Assembly: GCA_005222965.1 (NCBI GenBank)
Contig: NJBG01000001.1
Location: forward strand, 146,323-210,322
Direction of reading: 5' to 3'
Length of the DNA: 64,000 nucleotides
Origin: Candidatus Woesearchaeota archaeon B3_Woes
Lineage (GTDB): Archaea > Nanobdellota > Nanobdellia > Woesearchaeales > B3-WOES
The notes under the pieces were generated by a model, which saw only the letters and a program-made list of their open reading frames with translations, searched no databases and was not told the DNA's origin. Shown one piece after another: positions 33,841 to 43,174 of the stretch (its first letter is position 1; each line of letters opens with the position of its first letter). Both the position numbers and the translations under genes were made by a program.

Positions 33841-34794
33841 ATGGACAAAAATCTGGCTTTAGAATTTGTTAGAATCACAGAAGCAGCAGCTATTTCTTGT
33901 GCTCGGTGCATGGGTCAAAATGATAAGATACAAGCAGATAAAATGGCAGTTGATGCTATGAGAAAACGTTTTAATTATGTTGATTTCAAAGGCAAGGTTG
34001 TTATTGGTGAAGGTGCAAAAGATGAAGCACCAATGTTATTCGACGGAGAAGAGCTTGGAACAGGTAATGGTCCTGAAATGGATATTGCGGTTGATCCACT
34101 AGAATGCACTTCAAATTTATCTAAAGGAAAACCAAACGCCATATCAGTTTTAGCAGCAGGTCCTAAAGGATCATTACTAGATGCTCCTGGAAGTTATATG
34201 GATCAATTAACTGTAGGCCCAAAAGCAAAAGGAGTAATTGATATTAAAGCTCCTATAAAAGAGAATCTTAAGAATATTGCTCAGGCACTTGGCAAAGATA
34301 TTAAAGATCTTACTGTCGTAATTTTAGAAAGAGATCGTCATAAAGAAATGATAAAAGAGATAATTAAAACAGGTTCAAGAGTAAGACTAATAGAACACGG
34401 TACAATCTCTGCTGGTGTTGCTCCTGTTGTTCCAGATTCAGGAATAGATGTTATGATGGGAATAGGTGGTGCTCCAGAAGGAGTTATAACTGCAGCAGCT
34501 CTAAAATGTATGGGTGGAGACATGCAGGGAATTTTAAAACCCCATAAACCTGAATTTAAACAACAAGCAATTGACAGAGGATTGGATTTGGATAAAGTAT
34601 ATAGTATGGATGATCTAGCTAAAGGGGATAGACTTGTTTTTGCTGCAACAGGTGTGAGCGATGGTCCTTTACTTAAAGGAGTTGTTTTTACTAATTATGG
34701 TCAACTAACTCATTCACTTGTTATGAGATCTAAATCAGGTACAATAAGATATCTTGAAACTCATCATCATGAAACAATTCCAGAAAAAAAATAA
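33841..34794 (+). CDS. glpX: Fructose-1,6-bisphosphatase class II (GlpX type)
   Basis: 317 residues of the bacterial GlpX family: VIGEGAKDEAPML, then MDIAVDPLECTSNLSKG (metal-binding Asp/Glu and the inositol-phosphatase-like fold) and MMGIGGAPEGVITAAAL. It removes the 1-phosphate of fructose-1,6-bisphosphate in gluconeogenesis. Most archaea use the unrelated bifunctional FBP aldolase/phosphatase (type V) instead, so this gene is probably of bacterial origin. It is followed by class II aldolase 17 nt downstream, making a two-gene gluconeogenic operon. A TTTAAATA box lies about 30 nt before the ATG. Confidence 0.93.
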   Translation: MDKNLALEFVRITEAAAISCARCMGQNDKIQADKMAVDAMRKRFNYVDFKGKVVIGEGAKDEAPMLFDGEELGTGNGPEMDIAVDPLECTSNLSKGKPNAISVLAAGPKGSLLDAPGSYMDQLTVGPKAKGVIDIKAPIKENLKNIAQALGKDIKDLTVVILERDRHKEMIKEIIKTGSRVRLIEHGTISAGVAPVVPDSGIDVMMGIGGAPEGVITAAALKCMGGDMQGILKPHKPEFKQQAIDRGLDLDKVYSMDDLAKGDRLVFAATGVSDGPLLKGVVFTNYGQLTHSLVMRSKSGTIRYLETHHHETIPEKK

Positions 34795-34811
34795 AATTTA
34801 GAGGTATTAAA

Positions 34812-35804
34812 ATGGTAAGCTACAAAGATCTTGGTTTGGTAAACACAAAAGAAATGTTTGATAAAGCTGTGAAAGGCGGTTATGCAGTTCCTGCTTATAA
34901 TTTCAATAATATGGAACAGCTGCAAGCCATAATAAATGGCTGCGGTAAAAGTAATTCTCCTGTAATTATACAAGTTTCTAGTGGAGCAAGAAAGTATGCA
35001 AACCAAACTCTATTAAGATATATGGCAGAAGGTGCTGTCAAAATGGCAAAAGAATTAGGTTATAATATTCCTATTGCACTGCATCTGGACCATGGAGATA
35101 CTTTTGAACTATGTAAATCATGCATTGACAGCGGTTTTTCATCTGTAATGATTGATGGAAGTGCACATTCATATGATGAAAATGTTAAGCTAACAAAACA
35201 AGTCGTTGATTATGCTCATCAACATGATGTAAGTGTTGAAGGTGAATTGGGTGTATTGGCTGGAATAGAAGATGATGTTAAAGCTGAAGAATCCACATAC
35301 ACAAAACCAGAAGATGTTGAAGATTTTGTAAAAAAAACAGGAGTAGATTCACTAGCAATCTCAATTGGAACATCACATGGAGCATATAAGTTTAGACCAG
35401 AACAATGTACTAAGAATAAAGAGGGTGTTTTTGTTCCTCCCCCTTTAAGATTTGATATTTTAGAGGAAATCGAAAAACGTATTCCTGGTTTTCCTATTGT
35501 TTTGCATGGCTCTAGTTCAGTTCTGCCAAAATATGTTGAAACCATCAATAGCAATGGAGGAAATCTAAAAGCAGCAGTAGGAATACCTGAAGATCAATTA
35601 AGGGAAGCTGCTAAATCTGCTGTCTGTAAAGTGAATATTGACTCAGATGGAAGATTGGTTGTTACTGGAATAATCAGAAAAGTTATGGCTGAAAAACCAG
35701 AGGTGTTTGATCCAAGAAAATATCTAGGACCAGCACGTGAAGAACTGATGAATATGATTATTGACAAAAATAAAAATGTTTTAGGAAGCGCTGATAAAGC
35801 CTAG
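34812..35804 (+). CDS. fba: Class II fructose-bisphosphate aldolase
   Basis: 330 residues. Zinc-site motifs include LHLDHGDTFE and, later, a GTSHGAYKF and VLHGSSSV series that bind metal and phosphate; NIDSD near the end binds phosphate. Family: bacterial class IIA/B aldolase. It interconverts fructose-1,6-bisphosphate with glyceraldehyde-3-phosphate and dihydroxyacetone phosphate. Archaea usually have class I (DhnA) aldolase, so, as for glpX, bacterial ancestry is likely. GAGGT precedes the ATG. Its stop overlaps the convergent helicase by four bases. Confidence 0.93.
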   Translation: MVSYKDLGLVNTKEMFDKAVKGGYAVPAYNFNNMEQLQAIINGCGKSNSPVIIQVSSGARKYANQTLLRYMAEGAVKMAKELGYNIPIALHLDHGDTFELCKSCIDSGFSSVMIDGSAHSYDENVKLTKQVVDYAHQHDVSVEGELGVLAGIEDDVKAEESTYTKPEDVEDFVKKTGVDSLAISIGTSHGAYKFRPEQCTKNKEGVFVPPPLRFDILEEIEKRIPGFPIVLHGSSSVLPKYVETINSNGGNLKAAVGIPEDQLREAAKSAVCKVNIDSDGRLVVTGIIRKVMAEKPEVFDPRKYLGPAREELMNMIIDKNKNVLGSADKA

Positions 35805-37687
35805 CTTTTATTATTTTCAAAAAATTCTTTTATTTCTTTTTCATAATTAGTTGTTATTCTAATATCAGTGTCAGCAAAACATTTTTTATAATTAGGCCAG
35901 GCATATCTTTCATCTAAAAAAACAATAACTCCTTTATCTTTTTCAGATCTTATACACCTTCCTGCATTCTGCATTGACCTAAGGATAGCAGGATACAAGT
36001 AACCATAATCCCATCCATTGCCAAATTTTCCATCATAATATTTGATTAGTTCTTTTGTTTCTAGATCTGGTTTTTGTAATGGAATTCCAACAACAACAAC
36101 ACACTTTAACAAATCTCCTGGCAAATCAACACCCTCTCCAAAACTTCCAGAAGCTACCCCTAATAAAACAGCTCCTTTTTTACTTTCATTTTTAAATTCC
36201 TCTAACAAATCGTATTTTCCTTCTTTGCTCAATCTAGGAATCTCTCTTATAATTCTTTTTTTGGAAAATTCTGAAAAATATTTATTTACCTGATCCATCA
36301 AAAGATAACTAGGAAGGAATATAGCTGAGTTTCCTTCAACTAAATTTGTTATATTACTGCATATTTTTGCAATTTCCTTAAACTGGTCCTCATTTCTTTG
36401 GGTAAACTTTGTTGTTGTTTTAGGAACAATCAAAGTAAGTTTATTTTTTTTAGGAAAAGGATTTTCAAACTCTTTTTGAGAAGTTTTATTTTCAGGAAAC
36501 CCTAACAAATTTTTATACATCTCTGTTGGGTTTAAAGTTCCTGACATCAAAATTGTTGAGAAAGAGTGTTCCATAACAACAGCAGAAAACAACGAAGGGT
36601 CCAAACACCTGTAACTTAATGTAATAATCTTTTTATCTTTATTTTTTATAATATCAATTATTCTCGAAAATCCTTTATCAGGGCCTTGCCAATGACTTAA
36701 GAAAGAAGAAATACTTCCAATATAACTTGATCTTTGTTTTTCTCTGATTTCATCTGCTGCAGATTCCATCTCAGATATTAATTCATCATAATCTTCAATT
36801 TCTTTAAAGAACTCTTCTTTCTCAACTAATGTTTCTGTTTCATTATTTTTTATTTTTTCTGACAATAGTTTTATTAAATGTTCAATCTCTTTTAGTTTAG
36901 GAACTAATTCATGAAACTTGAATTTTTTTGCTTCTTTGATTGCTCTATCTAAAATATATGTGCTTAATTTGTTTGTAAACAAATTTCTTATCCTGTCTGG
37001 CAAATTATGACCTTCATCAACAACAATTATAGAATCTTCTAATTTTTTTCCAATCTTATTAAAAAAGTTTTCGCTAATAGTTGGATTAAAAATATAATAG
37101 TAATCAGCAATAATCACATTTGCTTCTCTTGCCAAAATTGCTGACATTTCATAAGGACATAACTTTGATTTTCCACAAACATCAATAAGTTGTTCAGAAT
37201 GTGCAGGTGAAAGTTTCTTTAATTCAGAAATTATCTGTTTAGCTTTAATAGTTGGCTTTCCATCTTTCTTTTTTGTATTTTCATAAAACTCACATTCGTG
37301 TTTTTCTTTGACAGATTTACAATATTCATGGAATTCATTTGGATATAAATCCTTAACATGATCCTGAACACACATTGATTGTTTTCCAACCAAATCAACG
37401 ACATTGAAATTTAGATTATGTGTTTCTTTTATATGCTTTAAAGTGTCTACAGCAAGCTTGTGTTGTGTATGTCTTGATGTTAGAAAGAATATTGTCAAAT
37501 CTTTTTTGCTTAAAGCAAAACTCAAAGCAGGAGATAATGTTGCTGCAGTTTTTCCTAAGCCAGTTGGAGCATGCACAATCAAATTTTTTTGATTCTTTAT
37601 TGTATCATAAACTAAATTAACCAATTCAGTCTGGATTGGTCTTACTTTTTCATAAGGAAACAATAATTCCTTGTATTTTTCTTCCAT
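35801..37687 (-). CDS. XPD/Rad3-family 5'-3' DNA helicase
   Basis: 628 residues. Walker A is APTGLGKT (about 40-47), the Walker B box is DEGH, and helicase motifs LGVASGSFGEGVDLPG and QNAGRCIRSEKDKGV mark the second RecA domain. Four cysteines between the motor motifs (in MCVQDH, EYCKS, HECEFY and DVCGKSKLCPYE) fit the 4Fe-4S cluster of XPD-like helicases. It unwinds damaged or structured DNA in repair. Archaeal XPD proteins act without TFIIH. The gene is alone on this strand and convergent with fba. Confidence 0.92.
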   Translation of the reverse strand: MEEKYKELLFPYEKVRPIQTELVNLVYDTIKNQKNLIVHAPTGLGKTAATLSPALSFALSKKDLTIFFLTSRHTQHKLAVDTLKHIKETHNLNFNVVDLVGKQSMCVQDHVKDLYPNEFHEYCKSVKEKHECEFYENTKKKDGKPTIKAKQIISELKKLSPAHSEQLIDVCGKSKLCPYEMSAILAREANVIIADYYYIFNPTISENFFNKIGKKLEDSIIVVDEGHNLPDRIRNLFTNKLSTYILDRAIKEAKKFKFHELVPKLKEIEHLIKLLSEKIKNNETETLVEKEEFFKEIEDYDELISEMESAADEIREKQRSSYIGSISSFLSHWQGPDKGFSRIIDIIKNKDKKIITLSYRCLDPSLFSAVVMEHSFSTILMSGTLNPTEMYKNLLGFPENKTSQKEFENPFPKKNKLTLIVPKTTTKFTQRNEDQFKEIAKICSNITNLVEGNSAIFLPSYLLMDQVNKYFSEFSKKRIIREIPRLSKEGKYDLLEEFKNESKKGAVLLGVASGSFGEGVDLPGDLLKCVVVVGIPLQKPDLETKELIKYYDGKFGNGWDYGYLYPAILRSMQNAGRCIRSEKDKGVIVFLDERYAWPNYKKCFADTDIRITTNYEKEIKEFFENNKS

Positions 37688-37832
37688 AGACCACTAAAAA
37701 AAGGCAAGCTTTAAATAGCTATTTATATTTTGATTGATTAGACTAAAGAAATATATACAAGGTAAAATAACAAAAAGAAACCTTTATATATAACATATAT
37801 TTTACAGACTATATGATCGGGGGGATACAATA

Positions 37833-38105
37833 ATGGTTGAAAACAAGGCTATTTTCAATGTTTTTTTCAGAGAAAAACCAGCAATGATGTTGGTCAACTT
37901 GAAAAATGCCAAAGGATCAATCTATGCTTCATCTTTAGCCAAACAAATCGATTGCACATATTCTCATGTTGTTAAGATTCTTCAAGAAATGGAAAAAAAC
38001 GAGTTAATAAATTTTGATAAACAAGGAAGATTAAAGCTATTAACTCTAACAAAAAAAGGATCTGATGTTGCAGATCATATTGCTAACATTAAAAACGTTT
38101 TATAA
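37833..38105 (+). CDS. Winged-helix DNA-binding regulator
   Basis: 90 residues with a MarR-like winged helix: helix-turn-helix in ASSLAKQIDCTYSHVVKILQEMEKNELI, wing in FDKQGRLKLLTLTKKG. The start lies 12 nt after a GGGGG-containing Shine-Dalgarno-like site, and a TATATATAACATATATTT region upstream (about 37784-37802) is both a TATA box and near-palindromic, so the gene may bind its own promoter. Targets are unknown. Divergent from the XPD helicase. Confidence 0.78.
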   Translation: MVENKAIFNVFFREKPAMMLVNLKNAKGSIYASSLAKQIDCTYSHVVKILQEMEKNELINFDKQGRLKLLTLTKKGSDVADHIANIKNVL

Positions 38106-38110
38106 GAATT

Positions 38111-39532
38111 CTACTCAATTTTTTCTTCAATTGAATTAAGCTTTAAGACTCTTTTGGCCTCTTCTATAACATCTCTTTCTTTAGATGTCGGGATAATTGC
38201 ACCAGCAGCAGCTGCATGGCCTCCAGACTCTGCATTCTCAATATTTTTTGTTATAGTTTCTATAACCTCTTTTAGATTAACATTATTATTATTTCCAGCA
38301 ATTCTCAAAGAAACCTTTGACGTATCTTCAACTATATTTCTTGCCAAAGACATTATGAAAGTGCCTTTTTTAAGTTCATTTGATTTGGATAATATAGAAG
38401 CAACAGTTCCTGCCATAGAGACTAAGATATTTTCTTTTGCATTTATAATAATAAAGCCGTTTTCTGTAATTATATCTTTGCTCTCTCTATTATCATTATA
38501 CCATCTCATGCCTTTAACAATCTCTCTTTTGTAATTCTCGGCATTTGCAAGTGCTTTTTTCTTGGCTGTTTTATCGTTTAAACAAACACCAATTCCAATA
38601 GAAGCCTTGTTTAATCTTCCGCATGAATTTAACAGTGTAGCAAATTCCTTTGCATCTCTTAGTGACGATTCTTCTTTTTCATTATTCAACACATAAATAT
38701 TTCCAATTACATCTTCAGGATTATCCTCATCAACCCTTCTCATTATAACAGCTCCTATTAGTTTCTTTATCTCTTCATCATTTAGATGGATCATTTTTTT
38801 CCATCCTTTTTTATCTTTTGGGTTAATTCCTATCTGCTGCAAAAATTGTATTGCACCAGATTCTGAACCAGACACACCTGGAATAAAAGGATCTGAACAA
38901 TACTCTAATGTTTTATGTAATGGTTTTGTCTGCATTCCAAAAACCCTTAATCCTTTTTTTACAGTAATATGCCCTTCATCAATTGCCATTTGTAGAATAT
39001 CATTATTTAGTTTCTGAAATCCTTTATCTTCTTGGATATCTCCAATTGCTCCAATAACAGCGACATAAGCCATATCTTTTTTATTGTTTAATTTGTTTGT
39101 AAAAAGAAATGTAACTCCTGAACCAGATATTTCAGTTCCGCCATCAATACCGTGCAAATGAGGATTAACATGAACAATGTTATCATCCAACTCTGCTTCG
39201 TTGGGTGTATGATGATCCAACACAAAAACATTTTTTCCTTTTAGATGTTTATTGATTAAGTCTAATTGTCCAGCTCCTAAATCAGTAAAGAAATAATTTT
39301 TGTAATCTTCCTTGCTTATATTTTTTAGAACCTGTTCATTTAGTTGCTGAACAATTGAAATAGAATAATTTCTATTGTCATTATTTAATGCCTTAAGCAA
39401 TATTGCACATGCACATATTCCATCTGCATCTAAGTGGGATATAACTCTTATCCTCTCTTTTTTGTTTAAGGCCTTAAATTTAGCAACAGCTTCTTCTATG
39501 TTCTTTTCAAATTGTTTATAATCCTTCTCCAT
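38111..39532 (-). CDS. DHH-family phosphoesterase, archaeal RecJ/GAN-like nuclease
   Basis: 473 residues. DHH domain motifs: ISHLDADGICACAILLK (motif I), FTDLGAG, LDHHTPN (DHH motif) and AVIGAIGDIQEDKG; the C-terminal DHHA1 domain ends with ESGGHAAAAGAI, the GGGH-like motif. Archaeal RecJ homologues (GAN) bind the GINS complex and act as 5'-3' or 3'-5' exonucleases in replication. The link to S15, nine nucleotides upstream, is conserved in archaea. A full-length protein with all metal ligands. Confidence 0.9.
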   Translation of the reverse strand: MEKDYKQFEKNIEEAVAKFKALNKKERIRVISHLDADGICACAILLKALNNDNRNYSISIVQQLNEQVLKNISKEDYKNYFFTDLGAGQLDLINKHLKGKNVFVLDHHTPNEAELDDNIVHVNPHLHGIDGGTEISGSGVTFLFTNKLNNKKDMAYVAVIGAIGDIQEDKGFQKLNNDILQMAIDEGHITVKKGLRVFGMQTKPLHKTLEYCSDPFIPGVSGSESGAIQFLQQIGINPKDKKGWKKMIHLNDEEIKKLIGAVIMRRVDEDNPEDVIGNIYVLNNEKEESSLRDAKEFATLLNSCGRLNKASIGIGVCLNDKTAKKKALANAENYKREIVKGMRWYNDNRESKDIITENGFIIINAKENILVSMAGTVASILSKSNELKKGTFIMSLARNIVEDTSKVSLRIAGNNNNVNLKEVIETITKNIENAESGGHAAAAGAIIPTSKERDVIEEAKRVLKLNSIEEKIE

Positions 39533-39541
39533 TTACTACCT

Positions 39542-39997
39542 TTATTCTATGAACAATTTGATTTTATCAGGATCGTATTTCCAATCCATAGAAAGTTTCT
39601 TGTTCTGTTTGTAGTATTTTACTAATCTCTTTATCTTTGACTCTGTTAGATTTATACCGCGTTTGGCTGTTTCGTCTTTATGATTTTTTTCTAGATGTTT
39701 TCTTAACATTATTGTCCTTTTAATTAAAGCCATAAGGTCTTCTGGAATTTCTTTTGCTAATTTTTTCTCTTTTAATATTTCAGATATGCTTTTGTTTGTT
39801 ATTTTTTTAACAGAAGGAATTCCATAATTGTCTCTTAAAAACAATCCAATCTCTGATGCTGTTTTTCCTTCTTTAGCAACTTTAGTTACTAATAATTCAA
39901 CTTCTTTTTCTTTATATCTTAACCAACTTAGATTTGTTTTTCTAGTAGGTTTAACTGATTTACTTTTTCCTTTGTTTCTTGAATACATTCTTGCCAT
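39542..39997 (-). CDS. rps15: Small subunit ribosomal protein S15 (uS15)
   Basis: 151 residues, typical archaeal length with the N-terminal extension and the core helix set (EVELLVTKVAKEGKTASEIG, LKEKKLAKEIPEDLMALIKR, HRD-type turn replaced by NHKDETAKRG). It binds 16S rRNA at the central three-way junction. AGAGG precedes the ATG. Its transcript begins far upstream, and the leader contains two perfect hairpins (see 40022-40085). Confidence 0.95.
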   Translation of the reverse strand: MARMYSRNKGKSKSVKPTRKTNLSWLRYKEKEVELLVTKVAKEGKTASEIGLFLRDNYGIPSVKKITNKSISEILKEKKLAKEIPEDLMALIKRTIMLRKHLEKNHKDETAKRGINLTESKIKRLVKYYKQNKKLSMDWKYDPDKIKLFIE

Positions 39998-40021
39998 TTT
40001 AATTTTCCTCTTAAATTTTGT

Positions 40022-40085
40022 GAGAAATTAGTGATAATTTCTCCAGTATAGAGCAGCTGTGACATTAAATTGACAAGTCAATTTA
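40022..40085 (-). promoter_or_regulatory. Two hairpins in the S15 leader
   Basis: Two perfect hairpins lie in the gap upstream of S15: GAGAAATTA (40022-40030) with TAATTTCTC (40035-40043), four-base loop; and TAAATTGAC (40066-40074) with GTCAATTTA (40077-40085), two-base gap. The remaining part of this 274-bp gap is AT-rich and holds a TTTTTAAAC box near 40140 on the minus strand and a TTTATATATA box near 40238 serving the divergent gene. S15 autoregulates by its leader in bacteria; an equivalent role here is only a suggestion. No tRNA fits. Confidence 0.4.
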
Positions 40086-40271
40086 TGGCATCTTATACCA
40101 TTCTACCTCTCGATATTAAATCACAAGTAATAGGTAGTTTAAAAAGATTTTGTTTTTCATTAAATCAATAACTTGGAAGCTAGACTAACTACAAAATTGA
40201 TAATTATAACCACCATAAAGTAGTACTATACCAAAAGTTTTATATATAAGTTAATTCTAAGTGAATATAAC

Positions 40272-40967
40272 ATGAAAAGAGTCGACATTTTATATGAAGT
40301 CCAGAGAAAATTAATTGCAGACCTTGGATTAATTGTCCAAGAAGTGAGGAAAAATTATCAGGATAGACTTAATAACGCCTGGGTTTTTGATCATTTAGGT
40401 GGGTTAATAAAGAAGTTACAGCCCACAAGAGTTGAAACAATTAATTATTCAAGAAAGGATTTAGAGACAACATTAAGTGGTGCTATAGAAGAAAGGATAG
40501 GAACTATTCAAAAACACGTTCCTGAAATCAGAACAAGTGATGTTCATCAATTAATTCAAAGAGCAGGTAACTTATATGAGTTAATTTATTCAAGAGCAGA
40601 AGCAGAATTATCAAGTTTAGAATCAAAAAGCGATCAATATAACGATCCAAAAGAATTAGTGCAATCAGAATTCTACAATAATCAAGCATTTTCTAAAAAA
40701 GACGAACATCAAACATGGGTACAGGATGTTACAGAAAATTTAGGAGCAATTCTAAATTATGTCGAAGTACTAGGACAACAACTTGCAATGAAAAAGGGTT
40801 TTGGATGGAAAGCAAAATTAGCTGCAGCAAAGGTCGCTCTAAGTGGAAAACTTGGAATAAGTCTTGATCTCCCTAAATTAGCTCAAGATATTAGTATTGC
40901 AAAAGAAGCAATTTTAACAAATTATCAACAATATGAAACAAGACTAATTAAAGGAAGATATACATAA
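40272..40967 (+). CDS. Hypothetical helical protein
   Basis: 231 residues, helical throughout, no membrane segment, no motif I recognise. Segments such as ETTLSGAIEERIGTIQKHV and KGFGWKAKLAAAKVALSGKLG suggest amphipathic helices that could form a bundle. The TTTTATATATA box about 33 nt before the ATG indicates an own promoter. Codon and base use do not stand out from neighbours. The gene lies between S15 and the sugar isomerase without obvious functional linkage. Confidence 0.65.
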   Translation: MKRVDILYEVQRKLIADLGLIVQEVRKNYQDRLNNAWVFDHLGGLIKKLQPTRVETINYSRKDLETTLSGAIEERIGTIQKHVPEIRTSDVHQLIQRAGNLYELIYSRAEAELSSLESKSDQYNDPKELVQSEFYNNQAFSKKDEHQTWVQDVTENLGAILNYVEVLGQQLAMKKGFGWKAKLAAAKVALSGKLGISLDLPKLAQDISIAKEAILTNYQQYETRLIKGRYT

Positions 40968-40985
40968 TTATTTGTTATTAAAAAA

Positions 40986-41966
40986 TTATAACTTCTTCTT
41001 CAAAGTTTCAACCAATTCAACAGGTGTTGGATCAACTTTATTTCTTAAAGCCAAAAAATATGATGTCCAGTCACCCAAATAAATTGTAGAGAAAATCTTT
41101 ACTAAATCTGATGTGCTAGTTAATTCAAGTTCTAATGCAGGAACTCCGCAAGATTGCATAATCTTTTTAGTTACTTCCATTCTTTTCTTTATTCTCCTGT
41201 CATCATAATCATCTTTTATTATTATGATATAATAATCTCCATTGGGTTTTGTATATCCCATCATCTCATTATGATTTAACTCAGGAAAATAATTACAAAA
41301 AGCAGGAATCTTTGAATTTTCATTAAAATTAATCTTCCATTTATACGCTACCGCATACAATTTTTCAGAAGAATAAATAACAGGTATTTTGCCTTCTAAT
41401 TTTTCAGATAGTTCTTCTGCTTTCTTCCTATAAATGTCTTTTCCCAAAACTTCAATTAGTTTTTTAACATCATCATCTTTGTTTTCAACCAAACCGGAAT
41501 TTTGTAATATTTTTAAGATTGGAAAAAAAGAATAACCATAAGCTAACCTTGGTTGAATTCCAGACGGCATTTTTATCAAAGTTTTGTTTAGCTTCTTTGC
41601 TAATTCTGCTAATTTTCCACCAGATGTTATAACGAATATCTGACAACCCTTTCTATTTCCTCTTCTAAAAGATTCTATTGTCTCTTCTGTATTGCCAGAA
41701 TAACTTGAAATCCACAATAGTGTTTTTGAATTAACATATTCAGGCAAATCATAATTTTTATTTACCTCAATAGGAACCTTAAAATTATTAAACAAATAAG
41801 ATTTTAGAATTTCGCCAGATAAAGCACTCCCCCCCATACCGCATATGATTATCCTGTCAATATCTGTAAATTTAATATCTCCTGCTAATCTCCAGGCATC
41901 TCTTATCTGATTAGGAAACTTCTTCAAAACAGAATACATATCTTCTCTATCAAAGGATCTATCCAT
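40986..41966 (-). CDS. pgi: Bifunctional phosphoglucose/phosphomannose isomerase
   Basis: 326 residues, two SIS sugar-isomerase domains. Motifs include ICGMGGSALSGEI (phosphate-binding), SSYSGNTEETIESFR, and PELNHNEMMGY, which contains the catalytic Glu and His of the archaeal PGI/PMI family. It interconverts glucose-6-P, fructose-6-P and mannose-6-P, linking gluconeogenesis to glycan precursors. It forms the last step after PpsA, Fba and GlpX of this window. No downstream co-operonic partner is apparent. Confidence 0.9.
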   Translation of the reverse strand: MDRSFDREDMYSVLKKFPNQIRDAWRLAGDIKFTDIDRIIICGMGGSALSGEILKSYLFNNFKVPIEVNKNYDLPEYVNSKTLLWISSYSGNTEETIESFRRGNRKGCQIFVITSGGKLAELAKKLNKTLIKMPSGIQPRLAYGYSFFPILKILQNSGLVENKDDDVKKLIEVLGKDIYRKKAEELSEKLEGKIPVIYSSEKLYAVAYKWKINFNENSKIPAFCNYFPELNHNEMMGYTKPNGDYYIIIIKDDYDDRRIKKRMEVTKKIMQSCGVPALELELTSTSDLVKIFSTIYLGDWTSYFLALRNKVDPTPVELVETLKKKL

Positions 41967-42014
41967 ATCAAATAATAAATATGTTATTTATTTAAACCTT
42001 TCCATAAGAAATAA

Positions 42015-43019
42015 TCATTTCAACAAAGCACTTATTGATTCTCTATTATTCATACTACGAATAACCTTTGCAAAATAACTCGCAACAGAAACTTCTCTAA
42101 ACCACGGATTTTGTTGTTGAAAATCAGCTCCATGATAGACTGCATCAGTACTAATTACAGCTGTTAAAAACCCATCATCATAAGATTTTGCTATTTTTTC
42201 TAATGCATCTCCATTAAACAAAGGCAAACTACAAGAAGCATACACTCTCTGAGCTCCAGCATCTTTAGATGCTCTAACAGCTTCCATTATTGTTCCTGCT
42301 GTATCTATCATATCATCTACTATCAAAACATCTCTGTCCTTAACTTCTCCTATAATCTGTATCGATTTAACACTGTTATCTCCATCTCTTTTTTTATAAG
42401 AAAATACTGGTTCTACTCCTAGTTGGTTTGCATAAAGTCCTGCTCTTGTTGCTCCTCCTAAATCAGGAGCCATCACAACAATATTTCCAAAATCAAAATC
42501 ATCTGGATGAGATTTAATATAATCAACAAGAGTTTTATACGCACGCAAATTTTCAAATTTTGCTCTTCTAAAATAACCTTCAATAGCAGGATTATGTATG
42601 TCCAAAGTTATAACATGATCAGCATTAGAATCTTCAATCTCTCTTGCAACAGCAGCAGCAGTTATACTTTCCCTCCTTATTTGTTTATCTTGTCTTGCAT
42701 AAGGAAAAACAGGGACAACAGCAGTTATGTAACTTGCATCACACCTCCAAGCAGTTTCAACAGCTGTCTTCAATGCTCTTAAATTTTCATCAACAGATCC
42801 ATTTGTAGAATTCTCAACATCCTGAAAAATATAAATATCTGTTCCTCTTATACTCTCCTCTATTATTGTTTTTATTTCACTATTTGCAAATTGTATTTGT
42901 TTAGAATCAATAAATCTAACTTCTTTTTCTTTTTCTTTAAAAACTTCTAGAACTTTATTAGCAAAAGGTTCACCAGATTCACATGCTAATATGCTTAAAG
43001 TGCCTCTTGTATTTGCCAT
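42015..43019 (-). CDS. prs: Ribose-phosphate pyrophosphokinase (PRPP synthetase)
   Basis: 334 residues from ATG 43019; the upstream in-frame extension is non-homologous. Motifs: FPYARQDKQIRRESITA (ATP/ribose-phosphate binding), TLDIHNPAIEGYF, APDLGGATRAGLYA and the PRPP-binding loop VLIVDDMIDTAGTIMEA. The enzyme makes PRPP from ribose-5-phosphate and ATP for nucleotide synthesis. Its promoter shares the gap with L15e, where a symmetrical CTTTATAAA box lies at 43081-43089. Confidence 0.93.
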   Translation of the reverse strand: MANTRGTLSILACESGEPFANKVLEVFKEKEKEVRFIDSKQIQFANSEIKTIIEESIRGTDIYIFQDVENSTNGSVDENLRALKTAVETAWRCDASYITAVVPVFPYARQDKQIRRESITAAAVAREIEDSNADHVITLDIHNPAIEGYFRRAKFENLRAYKTLVDYIKSHPDDFDFGNIVVMAPDLGGATRAGLYANQLGVEPVFSYKKRDGDNSVKSIQIIGEVKDRDVLIVDDMIDTAGTIMEAVRASKDAGAQRVYASCSLPLFNGDALEKIAKSYDDGFLTAVISTDAVYHGADFQQQNPWFREVSVASYFAKVIRSMNNRESISALLK

Positions 43020-43105
43020 ATTCCCCCAATAAAAAGTAATAAGGTTTAGTTTAAATATTTTTTGTATTACCAAACACAACCTTTATAAATGACTCAGAAA
43101 ATCAC

Positions 43106-43147
43106 TTATTGAGCAATGTGGGTACTAGCTTACCTGAAGCTCAATAA
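43106..43147 (+). promoter_or_regulatory. Hairpin in the L15e leader
   Basis: TTATTGAGC (43106-43114) pairs perfectly with GCTCAATAA (43139-43147) across a 24-base loop in the 5' leader of L15e. A TATA box at 43081-43089 puts the transcription start close to the first arm, so the mRNA would begin with this stem. It could be a protein- or rRNA-mimic binding site; the function is unknown. Confidence 0.45.
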
Positions 43148-43174
43148 ATAAAAAATAAATGGAAGCGAATTAAG

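Noticed and set aside
40000-40271. A tRNA or C/D box RNA in the gap before S15
   Set aside because: No T-loop or B-box sequence, no acceptor pairing, no C and D boxes were found; only two hairpins are supported.
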